From: Siphonodentalium dalli
Lineage: Eukaryota > Mollusca > Scaphopoda > Gadilida > Siphonodentaliidae
DNA length: 64,000 nt
Reading direction: 5' to 3'
NCBI GenBank assembly: GCA_032622095.1
Contig: CP136061.1
Location: forward strand, 15,994,440 to 16,058,439
Shown here: positions 25,201 through 38,639 of the stretch, one piece after another
Layout: each line of letters starts with the position of its first letter
Position numbering within the stretch: the stretch's first letter is position 1
Notes under the pieces: model-generated
What the model was told of the DNA's origin: nothing
The model's database searches: none
The model's input: the letters and a program-made list of their open reading frames with translations, nothing else
Translations under genes and position numbers: made by a program

Positions 25201-28200
25201 TGTACACATCTCCTCCGAAGATATCGAACATAGGATGTCATCTGATACGAAAATACGTACGTACTGAAGAGGGCACGCGGTGGGTGTAATTTTGCCAGTG
25301 TCGGTTTAGTATTGTGGGTCAGGGGAGGGGTAGTCCGCGGTACCATTTTTTATTCTTCTCCGAATCAGATGAAACTTGGAATGTAACATCTACCATATAC
25401 GTTGATCACGATGCTGAAACAGATCGTAAATCCGTGTGAAAATGGCGGAGATTTTGGCCATCCAATTTTGAATTTGGGCCCATATGTTTTCCAATAACCA
25501 AAGTGTTATTCGGGTCCGAATCAGATGAAACTTGTGTTATGCAATCTATGTCAGCGGCAGATCGCAAAACTGGAAACAATTTTTAAATCCGTTGGAAACT
25601 AACGGAGTTACGGGCCCTCAAACTTCGCATTTTGTGCCAGGGTTGATGTTTTCCCAATCCCGTCACCCAATTTCGAGGCAGGGGTGGGGTCACGTCCAAA
25701 CACTTGAGATCAACCTACACATGTTAGGACAACATATACTCACCATACTTCATATTTTCCGTCCCTAAACTGTGATTCTTTCCACTCATGATTTTCCCTA
25801 TTATTATACTTCCATGGTGTAACCAAGGAAGTATATTGTTTTTCTACTGCGGCCGTTTTCTGTTTAATTGGAAATACTTAGAAACTAATGGGAGGAGGAC
25901 CGCGAAATCTCTAGCGAATATAGGCATCTAAGGTCTACTAAAAATAATGGTATCCGGATGTTGGTCCAATATCTTTTGACAGAGTTATGGCCCTTTTTCG
26001 ATAATTTTTCATTGTTATTATTATTCTTATACTGGACACTTTTGCAACCCTTATTACTCGAAAAGTACCAGGAGTAGCATATTAAAACTTGGCACGTATC
26101 TTGGGGTCAAAGAGTTGTATGCCATCGTCGCATAAAGAATATTGTCCGCGTTTTCCCCGAGGAGTTATCTCCCTTTATCTGAAAAAATGTCATTTTATTA
26201 TCTCGGAAATAATAAGGAGCAGAGCATCGAAAATTGGACCGTATGCACACCTCGATATGCCCTACTGCCCACGGGCATCAAAACTTGTGTCCGCGCTTTC
26301 CCTGAGGAGTTACCGCCCATAGTTGGCAAACCTCTATTTGATTGTACTCTGTTGTCCTCTTGTATCATTCCAGATAACTGCATGTGGTTTTCATAGTCGT
26401 GTTGACAGTTGTCAGTTTAGTCAGAGAAGGAAAATTTGACAGGGTCGGACATATATTTTGACACTGGGGTGGGGGGCAACATTTTCGCAAAATAAAATTT
26501 TGATTGACATTCATCTATTTAAGTTTATGTATTTCCCGAACGAAAACAAACCCATACCGGAAAGGATTTTTGAAATCCGAGAAGAAATGCAAGAGTTACG
26601 GGCCCTCAAAGTTTGCAATTTGGGCCCATGTGCTTGTGTACACATCTCCTCCGAAGATATCGAACATAGGATGACATCTGATACGCCAACGTGTGCGGAC
26701 GGAAGAGGGCACGCGGTGGGCCAAATTTTGCCAGTGTCTGTTCATTATTGTGGGTCTGGGGAGGGGTGGTCCGTGGTACCAATTTTTAATTCTTCTCCGA
26801 ATCAGATGAAACTTGGAATATAACATCTGCAACATGAGCCGATCTAGAAATTGAAAGAATTTCGAAAATCCATCTAAAACTGACGGAATTGCGGGCCCTC
26901 AAACTTTGCGATTTTGGACCCATGTGCTTGTGTACACATCTCCTCCGAAGATATCGAACATAGGATGTCATCTGATACGAAAATACGTACGTACTGAAGA
27001 GGGCACGCGGTGGGTGTAATTTTGCCAGTGTCGGTTTAGTATTGTGGGTCAGGGGAGGGGTAGTCCGCGGTACCATTTTTTATTCTTCTCCGAATCAGAT
27101 GAAACTTGGAATGTAACATCTACCATATACGTTGATCACGATGCTGAAACAGATCGTAAATCCGTGTGAAAATGGCGGAGATTTTGGCCATCCAATTTTG
27201 AATTTGGGCCCATATGTTTTCCAATAACCAAAGTGTTATTCGGGTCCGAATCAGATGAAACTTGTGTTATGCAATCTATGTCAGCGGCAGATCGCAAAAC
27301 TGGAAACAATTTTTAAATCCGTTGGAAACTAACGGAGTTACGGGCCCTCAAACTTCGCATTTTGTGCCAGGGTTGATGTTTTCCCAATCCCGTCACCCAA
27401 TTTCGAGGCAGGGGTGGGGTCACGTCCAAACACTTGAGATCAACCTACACATGTTAGGACAACATATACTCACCATACTTCATATTTTCCGTCCCTAAAC
27501 TGTGATTCTTTCCACTCATGATTTTCCCTATTATTATACTTCCATGGTGTAACCAAGGAAGTATATTGTTTTTCTACTGCGGCCGTTTTCTGTTTAATTG
27601 GAAATACTTAGAAACTAATGGGAGGAGGACCGCGAAATCTCTAGCGAATATAGGCATCTAAGGTCTACTAAAAATAATGGTATCCGGATGTTGGTCCAAT
27701 ATCTTTTGACAGAGTTATGGCCCTTTTTCGATAATTTTTCATTGTTATTATTATTCTTATACTGGACACTTTTGCAACCCTTATTACTCGAAAAGTACCA
27801 GGAGTAGCATATTAAAACTTGGCACGTATCTTGGGGTCAAAGAGTTGTATGCCATCGTCGCATAAAGAATATTGTCCGCGTTTTCCCCGAGGAGTTATCT
27901 CCCTTTATCTGAAAAAATGTCATTTTATTATCTCGGAAATAATAAGGAGCAGAGCATCGAAAATTGGACCGTATGCACACCTCGATATGCCCTACTGCCC
28001 ACGGGCATCAAAACTTGTGTCCGCGCTTTCCCTGAGGAGTTACCGCCCATAGTTGGCAAACCTCTATTTGATTGTACTCTGTTGTCCTCTTGTATCATTC
28101 CAGATAACTGCATGTGGTTTTCATAGTCGTGTTGACAGTTGTCAGTTTAGTCAGAGAAGGAAAATTTGACAGGGTCGGACATATATTTTGACACTGGGGT

Positions 28201-31200
28201 GGGGGGCAACATTTTCGCAAAATAAAATTTTGATTGACATTCATCTATTTAAGTTTATGTATTTCCCGAACGAAAACAAACCCATACCGGAAAGGATTTT
28301 TGAAATCCGAGAAGAAATGCAAGAGTTACGGGCCCTCAAAGTTTGCAATTTGGGCCCATGTGCTTGTGTACACATCTCCTCCGAAGATATCGAACATAGG
28401 ATGACATCTGATACGCCAACGTGTGCGGACGGAAGAGGGCACGCGGTGGGCCAAATTTTGCCAGTGTCTGTTCATTATTGTGGGTCTGGGGAGGGGTGGT
28501 CCGTGGTACCAATTTTTAATTCTTCTCCGAATCAGATGAAACTTGGAATATAACATCTGCAACATGAGCCGATCTAGAAATTGAAAGAATTTCGAAAATC
28601 CATCTAAAACTGACGGAATTGCGGGCCCTCAAACTTTGCGATTTTGGACCCATGTGCTTGTGTACACATCTCCTCCGAAGATATCGAACATAGGATGTCA
28701 TCTGATACGAAAATACGTACGTACTGAAGAGGGCACGCGGTGGGTGTAATTTTGCCAGTGTCGGTTTAGTATTGTGGGTCAGGGGAGGGGTAGTCCGCGG
28801 TACCATTTTTTATTCTTCTCCGAATCAGATGAAACTTGGAATGTAACATCTACCATATACGTTGATCACGATGCTGAAACAGATCGTAAATCCGTGTGAA
28901 AATGGCGGAGATTTTGGCCATCCAATTTTGAATTTGGGCCCATATGTTTTCCAATAACCAAAGTGTTATTCGGGTCCGAATCAGATGAAACTTGTGTTAT
29001 GCAATCTATGTCAGCGGCAGATCGCAAAACTGGAAACAATTTTTAAATCCGTTGGAAACTAACGGAGTTACGGGCCCTCAAACTTCGCATTTTGTGCCAG
29101 GGTTGATGTTTTCCCAATCCCGTCACCCAATTTCGAGGCAGGGGTGGGGTCACGTCCAAACACTTGAGATCAACCTACACATGTTAGGACAACATATACT
29201 CACCATACTTCATATTTTCCGTCCCTAAACTGTGATTCTTTCCACTCATGATTTTCCCTATTATTATACTTCCATGGTGTAACCAAGGAAGTATATTGTT
29301 TTTCTACTGCGGCCGTTTTCTGTTTAATTGGAAATACTTAGAAACTAATGGGAGGAGGACCGCGAAATCTCTAGCGAATATAGGCATCTAAGGTCTACTA
29401 AAAATAATGGTATCCGGATGTTGGTCCAATATCTTTTGACAGAGTTATGGCCCTTTTTCGATAATTTTTCATTGTTATTATTATTCTTATACTGGACACT
29501 TTTGCAACCCTTATTACTCGAAAAGTACCAGGAGTAGCATATTAAAACTTGGCACGTATCTTGGGGTCAAAGAGTTGTATGCCATCGTCGCATAAAGAAT
29601 ATTGTCCGCGTTTTCCCCGAGGAGTTATCTCCCTTTATCTGAAAAAATGTCATTTTATTATCTCGGAAATAATAAGGAGCAGAGCATCGAAAATTGGACC
29701 GTATGCACACCTCGATATGCCCTACTGCCCACGGGCATCAAAACTTGTGTCCGCGCTTTCCCTGAGGAGTTACCGCCCATAGTTGGCAAACCTCTATTTG
29801 ATTGTACTCTGTTGTCCTCTTGTATCATTCCAGATAACTGCATGTGGTTTTCATAGTCGTGTTGACAGTTGTCAGTTTAGTCAGAGAAGGAAAATTTGAC
29901 AGGGTCGGACATATATTTTGACACTGGGGTGGGGGGCAACATTTTCGCAAAATAAAATTTTGATTGACATTCATCTATTTAAGTTTATGTATTTCCCGAA
30001 CGAAAACAAACCCATACCGGAAAGGATTTTTGAAATCCGAGAAGAAATGCAAGAGTTACGGGCCCTCAAAGTTTGCAATTTGGGCCCATGTGCTTGTGTA
30101 CACATCTCCTCCGAAGATATCGAACATAGGATGACATCTGATACGCCAACGTGTGCGGACGGAAGAGGGCACGCGGTGGGCCAAATTTTGCCAGTGTCTG
30201 TTCATTATTGTGGGTCTGGGGAGGGGTGGTCCGTGGTACCAATTTTTAATTCTTCTCCGAATCAGATGAAACTTGGAATATAACATCTGCAACATGAGCC
30301 GATCTAGAAATTGAAAGAATTTCGAAAATCCATCTAAAACTGACGGAATTGCGGGCCCTCAAACTTTGCGATTTTGGACCCATGTGCTTGTGTACACATC
30401 TCCTCCGAAGATATCGAACATAGGATGTCATCTGATACGAAAATACGTACGTACTGAAGAGGGCACGCGGTGGGTGTAATTTTGCCAGTGTCGGTTTAGT
30501 ATTGTGGGTCAGGGGAGGGGTAGTCCGCGGTACCATTTTTTATTCTTCTCCGAATCAGATGAAACTTGGAATGTAACATCTACCATATACGTTGATCACG
30601 ATGCTGAAACAGATCGTAAATCCGTGTGAAAATGGCGGAGATTTTGGCCATCCAATTTTGAATTTGGGCCCATATGTTTTCCAATAACCAAAGTGTTATT
30701 CGGGTCCGAATCAGATGAAACTTGTGTTATGCAATCTATGTCAGCGGCAGATCGCAAAACTGGAAACAATTTTTAAATCCGTTGGAAACTAACGGAGTTA
30801 CGGGCCCTCAAACTTCGCATTTTGTGCCAGGGTTGATGTTTTCCCAATCCCGTCACCCAATTTCGAGGCAGGGGTGGGGTCACGTCCAAACACTTGAGAT
30901 CAACCTACACATGTTAGGACAACATATACTCACCATACTTCATATTTTCCGTCCCTAAACTGTGATTCTTTCCACTCATGATTTTCCCTATTATTATACT
31001 TCCATGGTGTAACCAAGGAAGTATATTGTTTTTCTACTGCGGCCGTTTTCTGTTTAATTGGAAATACTTAGAAACTAATGGGAGGAGGACCGCGAAATCT
31101 CTAGCGAATATAGGCATCTAAGGTCTACTAAAAATAATGGTATCCGGATGTTGGTCCAATATCTTTTGACAGAGTTATGGCCCTTTTTCGATAATTTTTC

Positions 31201-34200
31201 ATTGTTATTATTATTCTTATACTGGACACTTTTGCAACCCTTATTACTCGAAAAGTACCAGGAGTAGCATATTAAAACTTGGCACGTATCTTGGGGTCAA
31301 AGAGTTGTATGCCATCGTCGCATAAAGAATATTGTCCGCGTTTTCCCCGAGGAGTTATCTCCCTTTATCTGAAAAAATGTCATTTTATTATCTCGGAAAT
31401 AATAAGGAGCAGAGCATCGAAAATTGGACCGTATGCACACCTCGATATGCCCTACTGCCCACGGGCATCAAAACTTGTGTCCGCGCTTTCCCTGAGGAGT
31501 TACCGCCCATAGTTGGCAAACCTCTATTTGATTGTACTCTGTTGTCCTCTTGTATCATTCCAGATAACTGCATGTGGTTTTCATAGTCGTGTTGACAGTT
31601 GTCAGTTTAGTCAGAGAAGGAAAATTTGACAGGGTCGGACATATATTTTGACACTGGGGTGGGGGGCAACATTTTCGCAAAATAAAATTTTGATTGACAT
31701 TCATCTATTTAAGTTTATGTATTTCCCGAACGAAAACAAACCCATACCGGAAAGGATTTTTGAAATCCGAGAAGAAATGCAAGAGTTACGGGCCCTCAAA
31801 GTTTGCAATTTGGGCCCATGTGCTTGTGTACACATCTCCTCCGAAGATATCGAACATAGGATGACATCTGATACGCCAACGTGTGCGGACGGAAGAGGGC
31901 ACGCGGTGGGCCAAATTTTGCCAGTGTCTGTTCATTATTGTGGGTCTGGGGAGGGGTGGTCCGTGGTACCAATTTTTAATTCTTCTCCGAATCAGATGAA
32001 ACTTGGAATATAACATCTGCAACATGAGCCGATCTAGAAATTGAAAGAATTTCGAAAATCCATCTAAAACTGACGGAATTGCGGGCCCTCAAACTTTGCG
32101 ATTTTGGACCCATGTGCTTGTGTACACATCTCCTCCGAAGATATCGAACATAGGATGTCATCTGATACGAAAATACGTACGTACTGAAGAGGGCACGCGG
32201 TGGGTGTAATTTTGCCAGTGTCGGTTTAGTATTGTGGGTCAGGGGAGGGGTAGTCCGCGGTACCATTTTTTATTCTTCTCCGAATCAGATGAAACTTGGA
32301 ATGTAACATCTACCATATACGTTGATCACGATGCTGAAACAGATCGTAAATCCGTGTGAAAATGGCGGAGATTTTGGCCATCCAATTTTGAATTTGGGCC
32401 CATATGTTTTCCAATAACCAAAGTGTTATTCGGGTCCGAATCAGATGAAACTTGTGTTATGCAATCTATGTCAGCGGCAGATCGCAAAACTGGAAACAAT
32501 TTTTAAATCCGTTGGAAACTAACGGAGTTACGGGCCCTCAAACTTCGCATTTTGTGCCAGGGTTGATGTTTTCCCAATCCCGTCACCCAATTTCGAGGCA
32601 GGGGTGGGGTCACGTCCAAACACTTGAGATCAACCTACACATGTTAGGACAACATATACTCACCATACTTCATATTTTCCGTCCCTAAACTGTGATTCTT
32701 TCCACTCATGATTTTCCCTATTATTATACTTCCATGGTGTAACCAAGGAAGTATATTGTTTTTCTACTGCGGCCGTTTTCTGTTTAATTGGAAATACTTA
32801 GAAACTAATGGGAGGAGGACCGCGAAATCTCTAGCGAATATAGGCATCTAAGGTCTACTAAAAATAATGGTATCCGGATGTTGGTCCAATATCTTTTGAC
32901 AGAGTTATGGCCCTTTTTCGATAATTTTTCATTGTTATTATTATTCTTATACTGGACACTTTTGCAACCCTTATTACTCGAAAAGTACCAGGAGTAGCAT
33001 ATTAAAACTTGGCACGTATCTTGGGGTCAAAGAGTTGTATGCCATCGTCGCATAAAGAATATTGTCCGCGTTTTCCCCGAGGAGTTATCTCCCTTTATCT
33101 GAAAAAATGTCATTTTATTATCTCGGAAATAATAAGGAGCAGAGCATCGAAAATTGGACCGTATGCACACCTCGATATGCCCTACTGCCCACGGGCATCA
33201 AAACTTGTGTCCGCGCTTTCCCTGAGGAGTTACCGCCCATAGTTGGCAAACCTCTATTTGATTGTACTCTGTTGTCCTCTTGTATCATTCCAGATAACTG
33301 CATGTGGTTTTCATAGTCGTGTTGACAGTTGTCAGTTTAGTCAGAGAAGGAAAATTTGACAGGGTCGGACATATATTTTGACACTGGGGTGGGGGGCAAC
33401 ATTTTCGCAAAATAAAATTTTGATTGACATTCATCTATTTAAGTTTATGTATTTCCCGAACGAAAACAAACCCATACCGGAAAGGATTTTTGAAATCCGA
33501 GAAGAAATGCAAGAGTTACGGGCCCTCAAAGTTTGCAATTTGGGCCCATGTGCTTGTGTACACATCTCCTCCGAAGATATCGAACATAGGATGACATCTG
33601 ATACGCCAACGTGTGCGGACGGAAGAGGGCACGCGGTGGGCCAAATTTTGCCAGTGTCTGTTCATTATTGTGGGTCTGGGGAGGGGTGGTCCGTGGTACC
33701 AATTTTTAATTCTTCTCCGAATCAGATGAAACTTGGAATATAACATCTGCAACATGAGCCGATCTAGAAATTGAAAGAATTTCGAAAATCCATCTAAAAC
33801 TGACGGAATTGCGGGCCCTCAAACTTTGCGATTTTGGACCCATGTGCTTGTGTACACATCTCCTCCGAAGATATCGAACATAGGATGTCATCTGATACGA
33901 AAATACGTACGTACTGAAGAGGGCACGCGGTGGGTGTAATTTTGCCAGTGTCGGTTTAGTATTGTGGGTCAGGGGAGGGGTAGTCCGCGGTACCATTTTT
34001 TATTCTTCTCCGAATCAGATGAAACTTGGAATGTAACATCTACCATATACGTTGATCACGATGCTGAAACAGATCGTAAATCCGTGTGAAAATGGCGGAG
34101 ATTTTGGCCATCCAATTTTGAATTTGGGCCCATATGTTTTCCAATAACCAAAGTGTTATTCGGGTCCGAATCAGATGAAACTTGTGTTATGCAATCTATG

Positions 34201-36216
34201 TCAGCGGCAGATCGCAAAACTGGAAACAATTTTTAAATCCGTTGGAAACTAACGGAGTTACGGGCCCTCAAACTTCGCATTTTGTGCCAGGGTTGATGTT
34301 TTCCCAATCCCGTCACCCAATTTCGAGGCAGGGGTGGGGTCACGTCCAAACACTTGAGATCAACCTACACATGTTAGGACAACATATACTCACCATACTT
34401 CATATTTTCCGTCCCTAAACTGTGATTCTTTCCACTCATGATTTTCCCTATTATTATACTTCCATGGTGTAACCAAGGAAGTATATTGTTTTTCTACTGC
34501 GGCCGTTTTCTGTTTAATTGGAAATACTTAGAAACTAATGGGAGGAGGACCGCGAAATCTCTAGCGAATATAGGCATCTAAGGTCTACTAAAAATAATGG
34601 TATCCGGATGTTGGTCCAATATCTTTTGACAGAGTTATGGCCCTTTTTCGATAATTTTTCATTGTTATTATTATTCTTATACTGGACACTTTTGCAACCC
34701 TTATTACTCGAAAAGTACCAGGAGTAGCATATTAAAACTTGGCACGTATCTTGGGGTCAAAGAGTTGTATGCCATCGTCGCATAAAGAATATTGTCCGCG
34801 TTTTCCCCGAGGAGTTATCTCCCTTTATCTGAAAAAATGTCATTTTATTATCTCGGAAATAATAAGGAGCAGAGCATCGAAAATTGGACCGTATGCACAC
34901 CTCGATATGCCCTACTGCCCACGGGCATCAAAACTTGTGTCCGCGCTTTCCCTGAGGAGTTACCGCCCATAGTTGGCAAACCTCTATTTGATTGTACTCT
35001 GTTGTCCTCTTGTATCATTCCAGATAACTGCATGTGGTTTTCATAGTCGTGTTGACAGTTGTCAGTTTAGTCAGAGAAGGAAAATTTGACAGGGTCGGAC
35101 ATATATTTTGACACTGGGGTGGGGGGCAACATTTTCGCAAAATAAAATTTTGATTGACATTCATCTATTTAAGTTTATGTATTTCCCGAACGAAAACAAA
35201 CCCATACCGGAAAGGATTTTTGAAATCCGAGAAGAAATGCAAGAGTTACGGGCCCTCAAAGTTTGCAATTTGGGCCCATGTGCTTGTGTACACATCTCCT
35301 CCGAAGATTCATGTTATGCTACACCCGAAACGGAGATGACTTTTGGGAAATCCAGAGTCCAAAACGGATCCAAATCGACCTGTCCCAGAAAAGTCGTTCA
35401 TTTTGTTTTCACTTTTTGAAAAAGGCTCCAATATTTCAACCAAAACTTTTGGACTTAGAACATTATTTTTTCTCTCAGTCAAGTGAAAAGAGCTCTTCAA
35501 AATAATTCCGCTTATATATATAATATATATTATCTATATATACGCCAAAAATTTGTCACTCCCCTCTCTCCTTCCTCCGGCTACCCCATCCTCCGTGGGA
35601 TGGAACCTACCTCCGATTCGAATACACCCGTCATGCCGCGGGCCAGTCTCATTCCTCTACCAGAGAACTGATAGAACGCCCGTCGAATACCAACAATCAT
35701 TTCCAGAGTGCTATATTGGTATGAGTTCATATCGGAGCCGTTATAAAGCAAATAACTTGGATTTTAATATAAACCCACCTATTCGTAAATTGTGTAGCCC
35801 ATGGTGTGTGGTAAATTATCATTTTATCGTGTATAGTGTGTCATGAGCTATCTGCGTGCGTGCATTTCACTTTTGTATTTTCTTTCGCATCTTCAACGCA
35901 CTGCATATCATATACAACCAAACAAAATACAAACATTACATTAATTTGATCACACAAGACTTCGTTATATGGTGTATATTTCTACTAACGTAATGACGAC
36001 GTATAGCCAATTATTCCATTTGCGATAACAACGATAAACACATAGAAACATGCAAACATCATCAGTTTCGTAAGATCAATTTGTATATTGTTTATATTCT
36101 AGTTATTTATCGAATATAAAAAGCATCTTTACATTATCTTTAGTTTGGTATTATTCGTATTTGATGATTAAAATACACCAAAACATGTTAAAAATAAAAA
36201 ATAAAAAAAGATAATT

Positions 36217-36294
36217 TGACGGGATTCGAACTCACGTCGCAATAAAACACAAACTGAAGGTTTGACGCTCTCTCCACTCGGCTACGCACTGCGC
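36217..36294 (-). pseudogene. tRNA-Leu/Ser-like sequence, copy 3
   Basis: Counterpart of 7154-7231 in the second spacer, with A box TAGCCGAGTGG and B box GTTCGAATCCC on the minus strand. One difference lies in the anticodon-like loop region (GAAGG versus GAATG on the plus strand). It is not a convincing functional tRNA. Confidence 0.6.
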
Positions 36295-37305
36295 TGTTAA
36301 TTTATAAGAAAATATATTAGTATTAAATATGTAGGCATATAACTGTGTATATTTAAACTTTATATCCAAACTGATTGAAATCGAATATAAAAAGCATCTT
36401 TACATTATCTTTAGTTTGGTATTATTCGTATTTGATGATTAAAATACACCAAAACATCTGATAGCTAGTGTTCACGCGCATCTAGAGCGCAATTTTCTAA
36501 TTTTCAGATGGAACGGAACGGTTTACTCGTGACAACGCTATATATCATAAATATGTATACTTCTGTAGTCTATCACTAGCCGATTTTTAGCCCCAAATCC
36601 AAACGGGCCGATGTAGGAGCGAGTTTAATGCGGTGGTACATAAGCCGGTATACTGTAGGTATGACTCTAAAATTTGACCTCTCTAATATAAACGCAACCT
36701 GCTCAAGGGAGTGTTTGTGTCGGGTGGGTTCAGATTTGGAAAATTCCACCGAAGATCAAATGGGCAAAATTACTCCGAAAATCATATATTGAGATAAAAA
36801 CTTTTCGATGAGTGGATGTGATAAGTAGTATATAAACGCAAAATTAGTACACTTTTTAATGATTTATATTGAACGGTTTAACCCTGGTAGCGTATAACGT
36901 TGTGACGGGTGATATATATTACTCAAATTCAAACCCTCTCTTCATGACGCAAATTCAAACGGACTTAGCAAGAAGCAAGGCAAATGCATGAATATGCTCA
37001 CCGATATACTATATAGGTATGTCCGCTCTACTGTAAAAGTAACCTATTGTCACGATTTGACCTGTCCAAAACACTCCCCGGACAAAAGTTTTCCTAGGTA
37101 TAAAATTTCGTCGAAATCCGATCGTTTTACTCGATTTGACCTTGAACTTACCATTTCGAATGTCAATGTCAGGTCGGGGTCACGACTTGACCCGCCCAAA
37201 AGACTCCCCGGACAAAAGTACCCCTAGGTATCAAATTTCGTGGAAATCCGCATGTTTTACCCGATTTGACCTTCGATTGACCATTTTGAAGACCAAGGTC
37301 AGGTC

Positions 37306-37323
37306 GGGATGGGATGGGATGGG
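37306..37323 (+). other. Four-GGG run in spacer copy 2
   Basis: Same GGGAT-repeated quadruplex-type motif as at 8644, retained in the second spacer. Confidence 0.7.
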
Positions 37324-37370
37324 ATGGAATACCATGGAAGTATATCTGATTCCATGGAATCTGACCTCTA

Positions 37371-38639
37371 GTTATTATTATTATTATCTAAATATTATAT
37401 ACTAACAAACGTCCATTTATATCTATATATTATATACTAACAGATTAGCCCGCACTGATGGCATTGGTCCCATGGCTTTGGTGGATCCATTAATTTTTGT
37501 TTTTCAAGGTAACCCCGTACAGGCATTACCCACACGTCCTACAGGGTCAATGACGTCACTCGTTAAAGCAGCACCCTTATATGACGTCAATAATGTTATG
37601 ATTACGGACAAACTAAAAAAATACCAAATTATTGGTATGCTAGCCCCCCCTGCTGCTGAAAATTACAATGTATTTTACATGTCTGGACACATACATAAGA
37701 ATCACACTATGATGTACGCGAAGTAACTCTAAAATTTCGGCAAGTATTTAACCCCTCGATTCCAAGGACGGTGTCATGGTGAATGGCGAAGGAGTGCTCG
37801 GACGTTCTCAGAAGCGGTGCGATGACACTTCCCGTGTTTTTTTACCCATAGATAGGAAGTTTGGACTCAATCGGTCGAGCCGTTTTCGAGTCTATAAAGG
37901 ATATACACACGCATATACATATATACATATTTACGGAAGTCTCAACATATATCGTAGAAAATATATATGAGATAGCAGGTTAGCCCGCCACTGGTGGCAA
38001 CCGTCAGAAACATGACTTTAATTTTTTTTTTCAATGAGTTAATTCTGCCTTTTTATTTAATTTTTTTAATTAATTTTTTAATTTAATTTTTTGTTTTTCA
38101 ATGAGTTAATTCTGCCTTTTTAATCAAGAGAAATGATGGTACCCGTCCCGTGATGGTACCCGTCCCTAAAAGAGGTACCCGTCCCTAAAAGAGGTACGTT
38201 TGTGGGTACCCGTTTCAAGGTGAAGATCACCTCGGGCGGAAAAAGTTACCCGATGAAAATCTCCCCCGTTCCTTGGAAGTACGAAGGCAGACATAAGAAT
38301 CACACAACACGCTCATATCTGGATACAGACACACTCATGTCCCATACATAATAATCACACTACATGCATACGCTCTTTATCAATGACACTACGTTTTGGT
38401 GTATTTAGAAAAAAATTCAACTACCGTTGTGTATCTTATACCACGGAAATGGTTATATACCAGATTGTAGGATATCTGCGATAAAATGTTTATCAATATA
38501 TGTTTCCCTCCTCATTCCCAATTCCTGGCCTGCAAGGCACAAATATTGGTATCTTTATATATAAATATGATAGTTGAGAAGATATAATTGTTTAAGTGAC
38601 TTAATTCGGTCACCAATTATTGAGATTGTGAACTTTGAA
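37371..38639. other. Gene-free stretch with short direct repeats and CRE palindromes
   Basis: Starts with a TTA run, then ATATTATATACTAACA twice (about 37393 and 37426). Two TGACGTCA palindromes lie at 37551 and 37582. An 84-codon frame (37472-37726) has no recognisable domain. About 37740-37980 resembles the tail of a dispersed repeat: TCGAGCCGTTTTCGAG followed by ACACACGCATATAC, like the ends near 40090 and 48780. CAATGAGTTAATTCTGCC occurs twice (38033, 38100), and GGTACCCGTCCC-type words recur at 38139-38185. Confidence 0.6.

Larger units (their letters stand above)
8710..35308. repeat. Satellite array B, 1731/1730-bp monomer, about 15.4 copies
   Basis: Landmark GGCACGTATCTTGGGGTCAA recurs near 8783, then every 1731 bp to 22631, and every 1730 bp from there to 34741. 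The 1-bp change is one T lost from a T7 run (for example near 23616). The array begins at TTATTATTCTTATACTGG straight after spacer 1 and ends at CTCCGAAGAT near 35307, the same monomer position where array A ends. Monomers are nearly identical; the few variants are shared between blocks of units. One unit has private changes near 22539 (CGATAA to AGATAA) and 22672 (CATAAAG to CAGAAAG). Recurrent open frames of 61-121 codons repeat in every unit and match no family I know, so I consider them non-coding. Confidence 0.97.
35309..37370. mobile_element. Spacer copy 2, fixed right flank of satellite array B
   Basis: Begins TCATGTTATGCTACACC after array B and ends GACCTCTAG. It is nearly identical to 6247-8709 apart from scattered substitutions and loss of the bases corresponding to 7395-7795. 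The 401-bp deletion is flanked by ACAT in the undeleted copy, so microhomology-mediated loss is plausible. The sequence beyond CTCTAGTTATTATT is unrelated to the satellite, so this is the right edge of the composite element. No protein is recognised. Confidence 0.75.

Noticed and set aside
490-35046. Dozens of identical 60-135-codon open frames in the satellite monomers
   Set aside because: They overlap each other on both strands, repeat with the monomer, show no domains or codon bias I can see, and differ between arrays A and B in ways that do not preserve protein.
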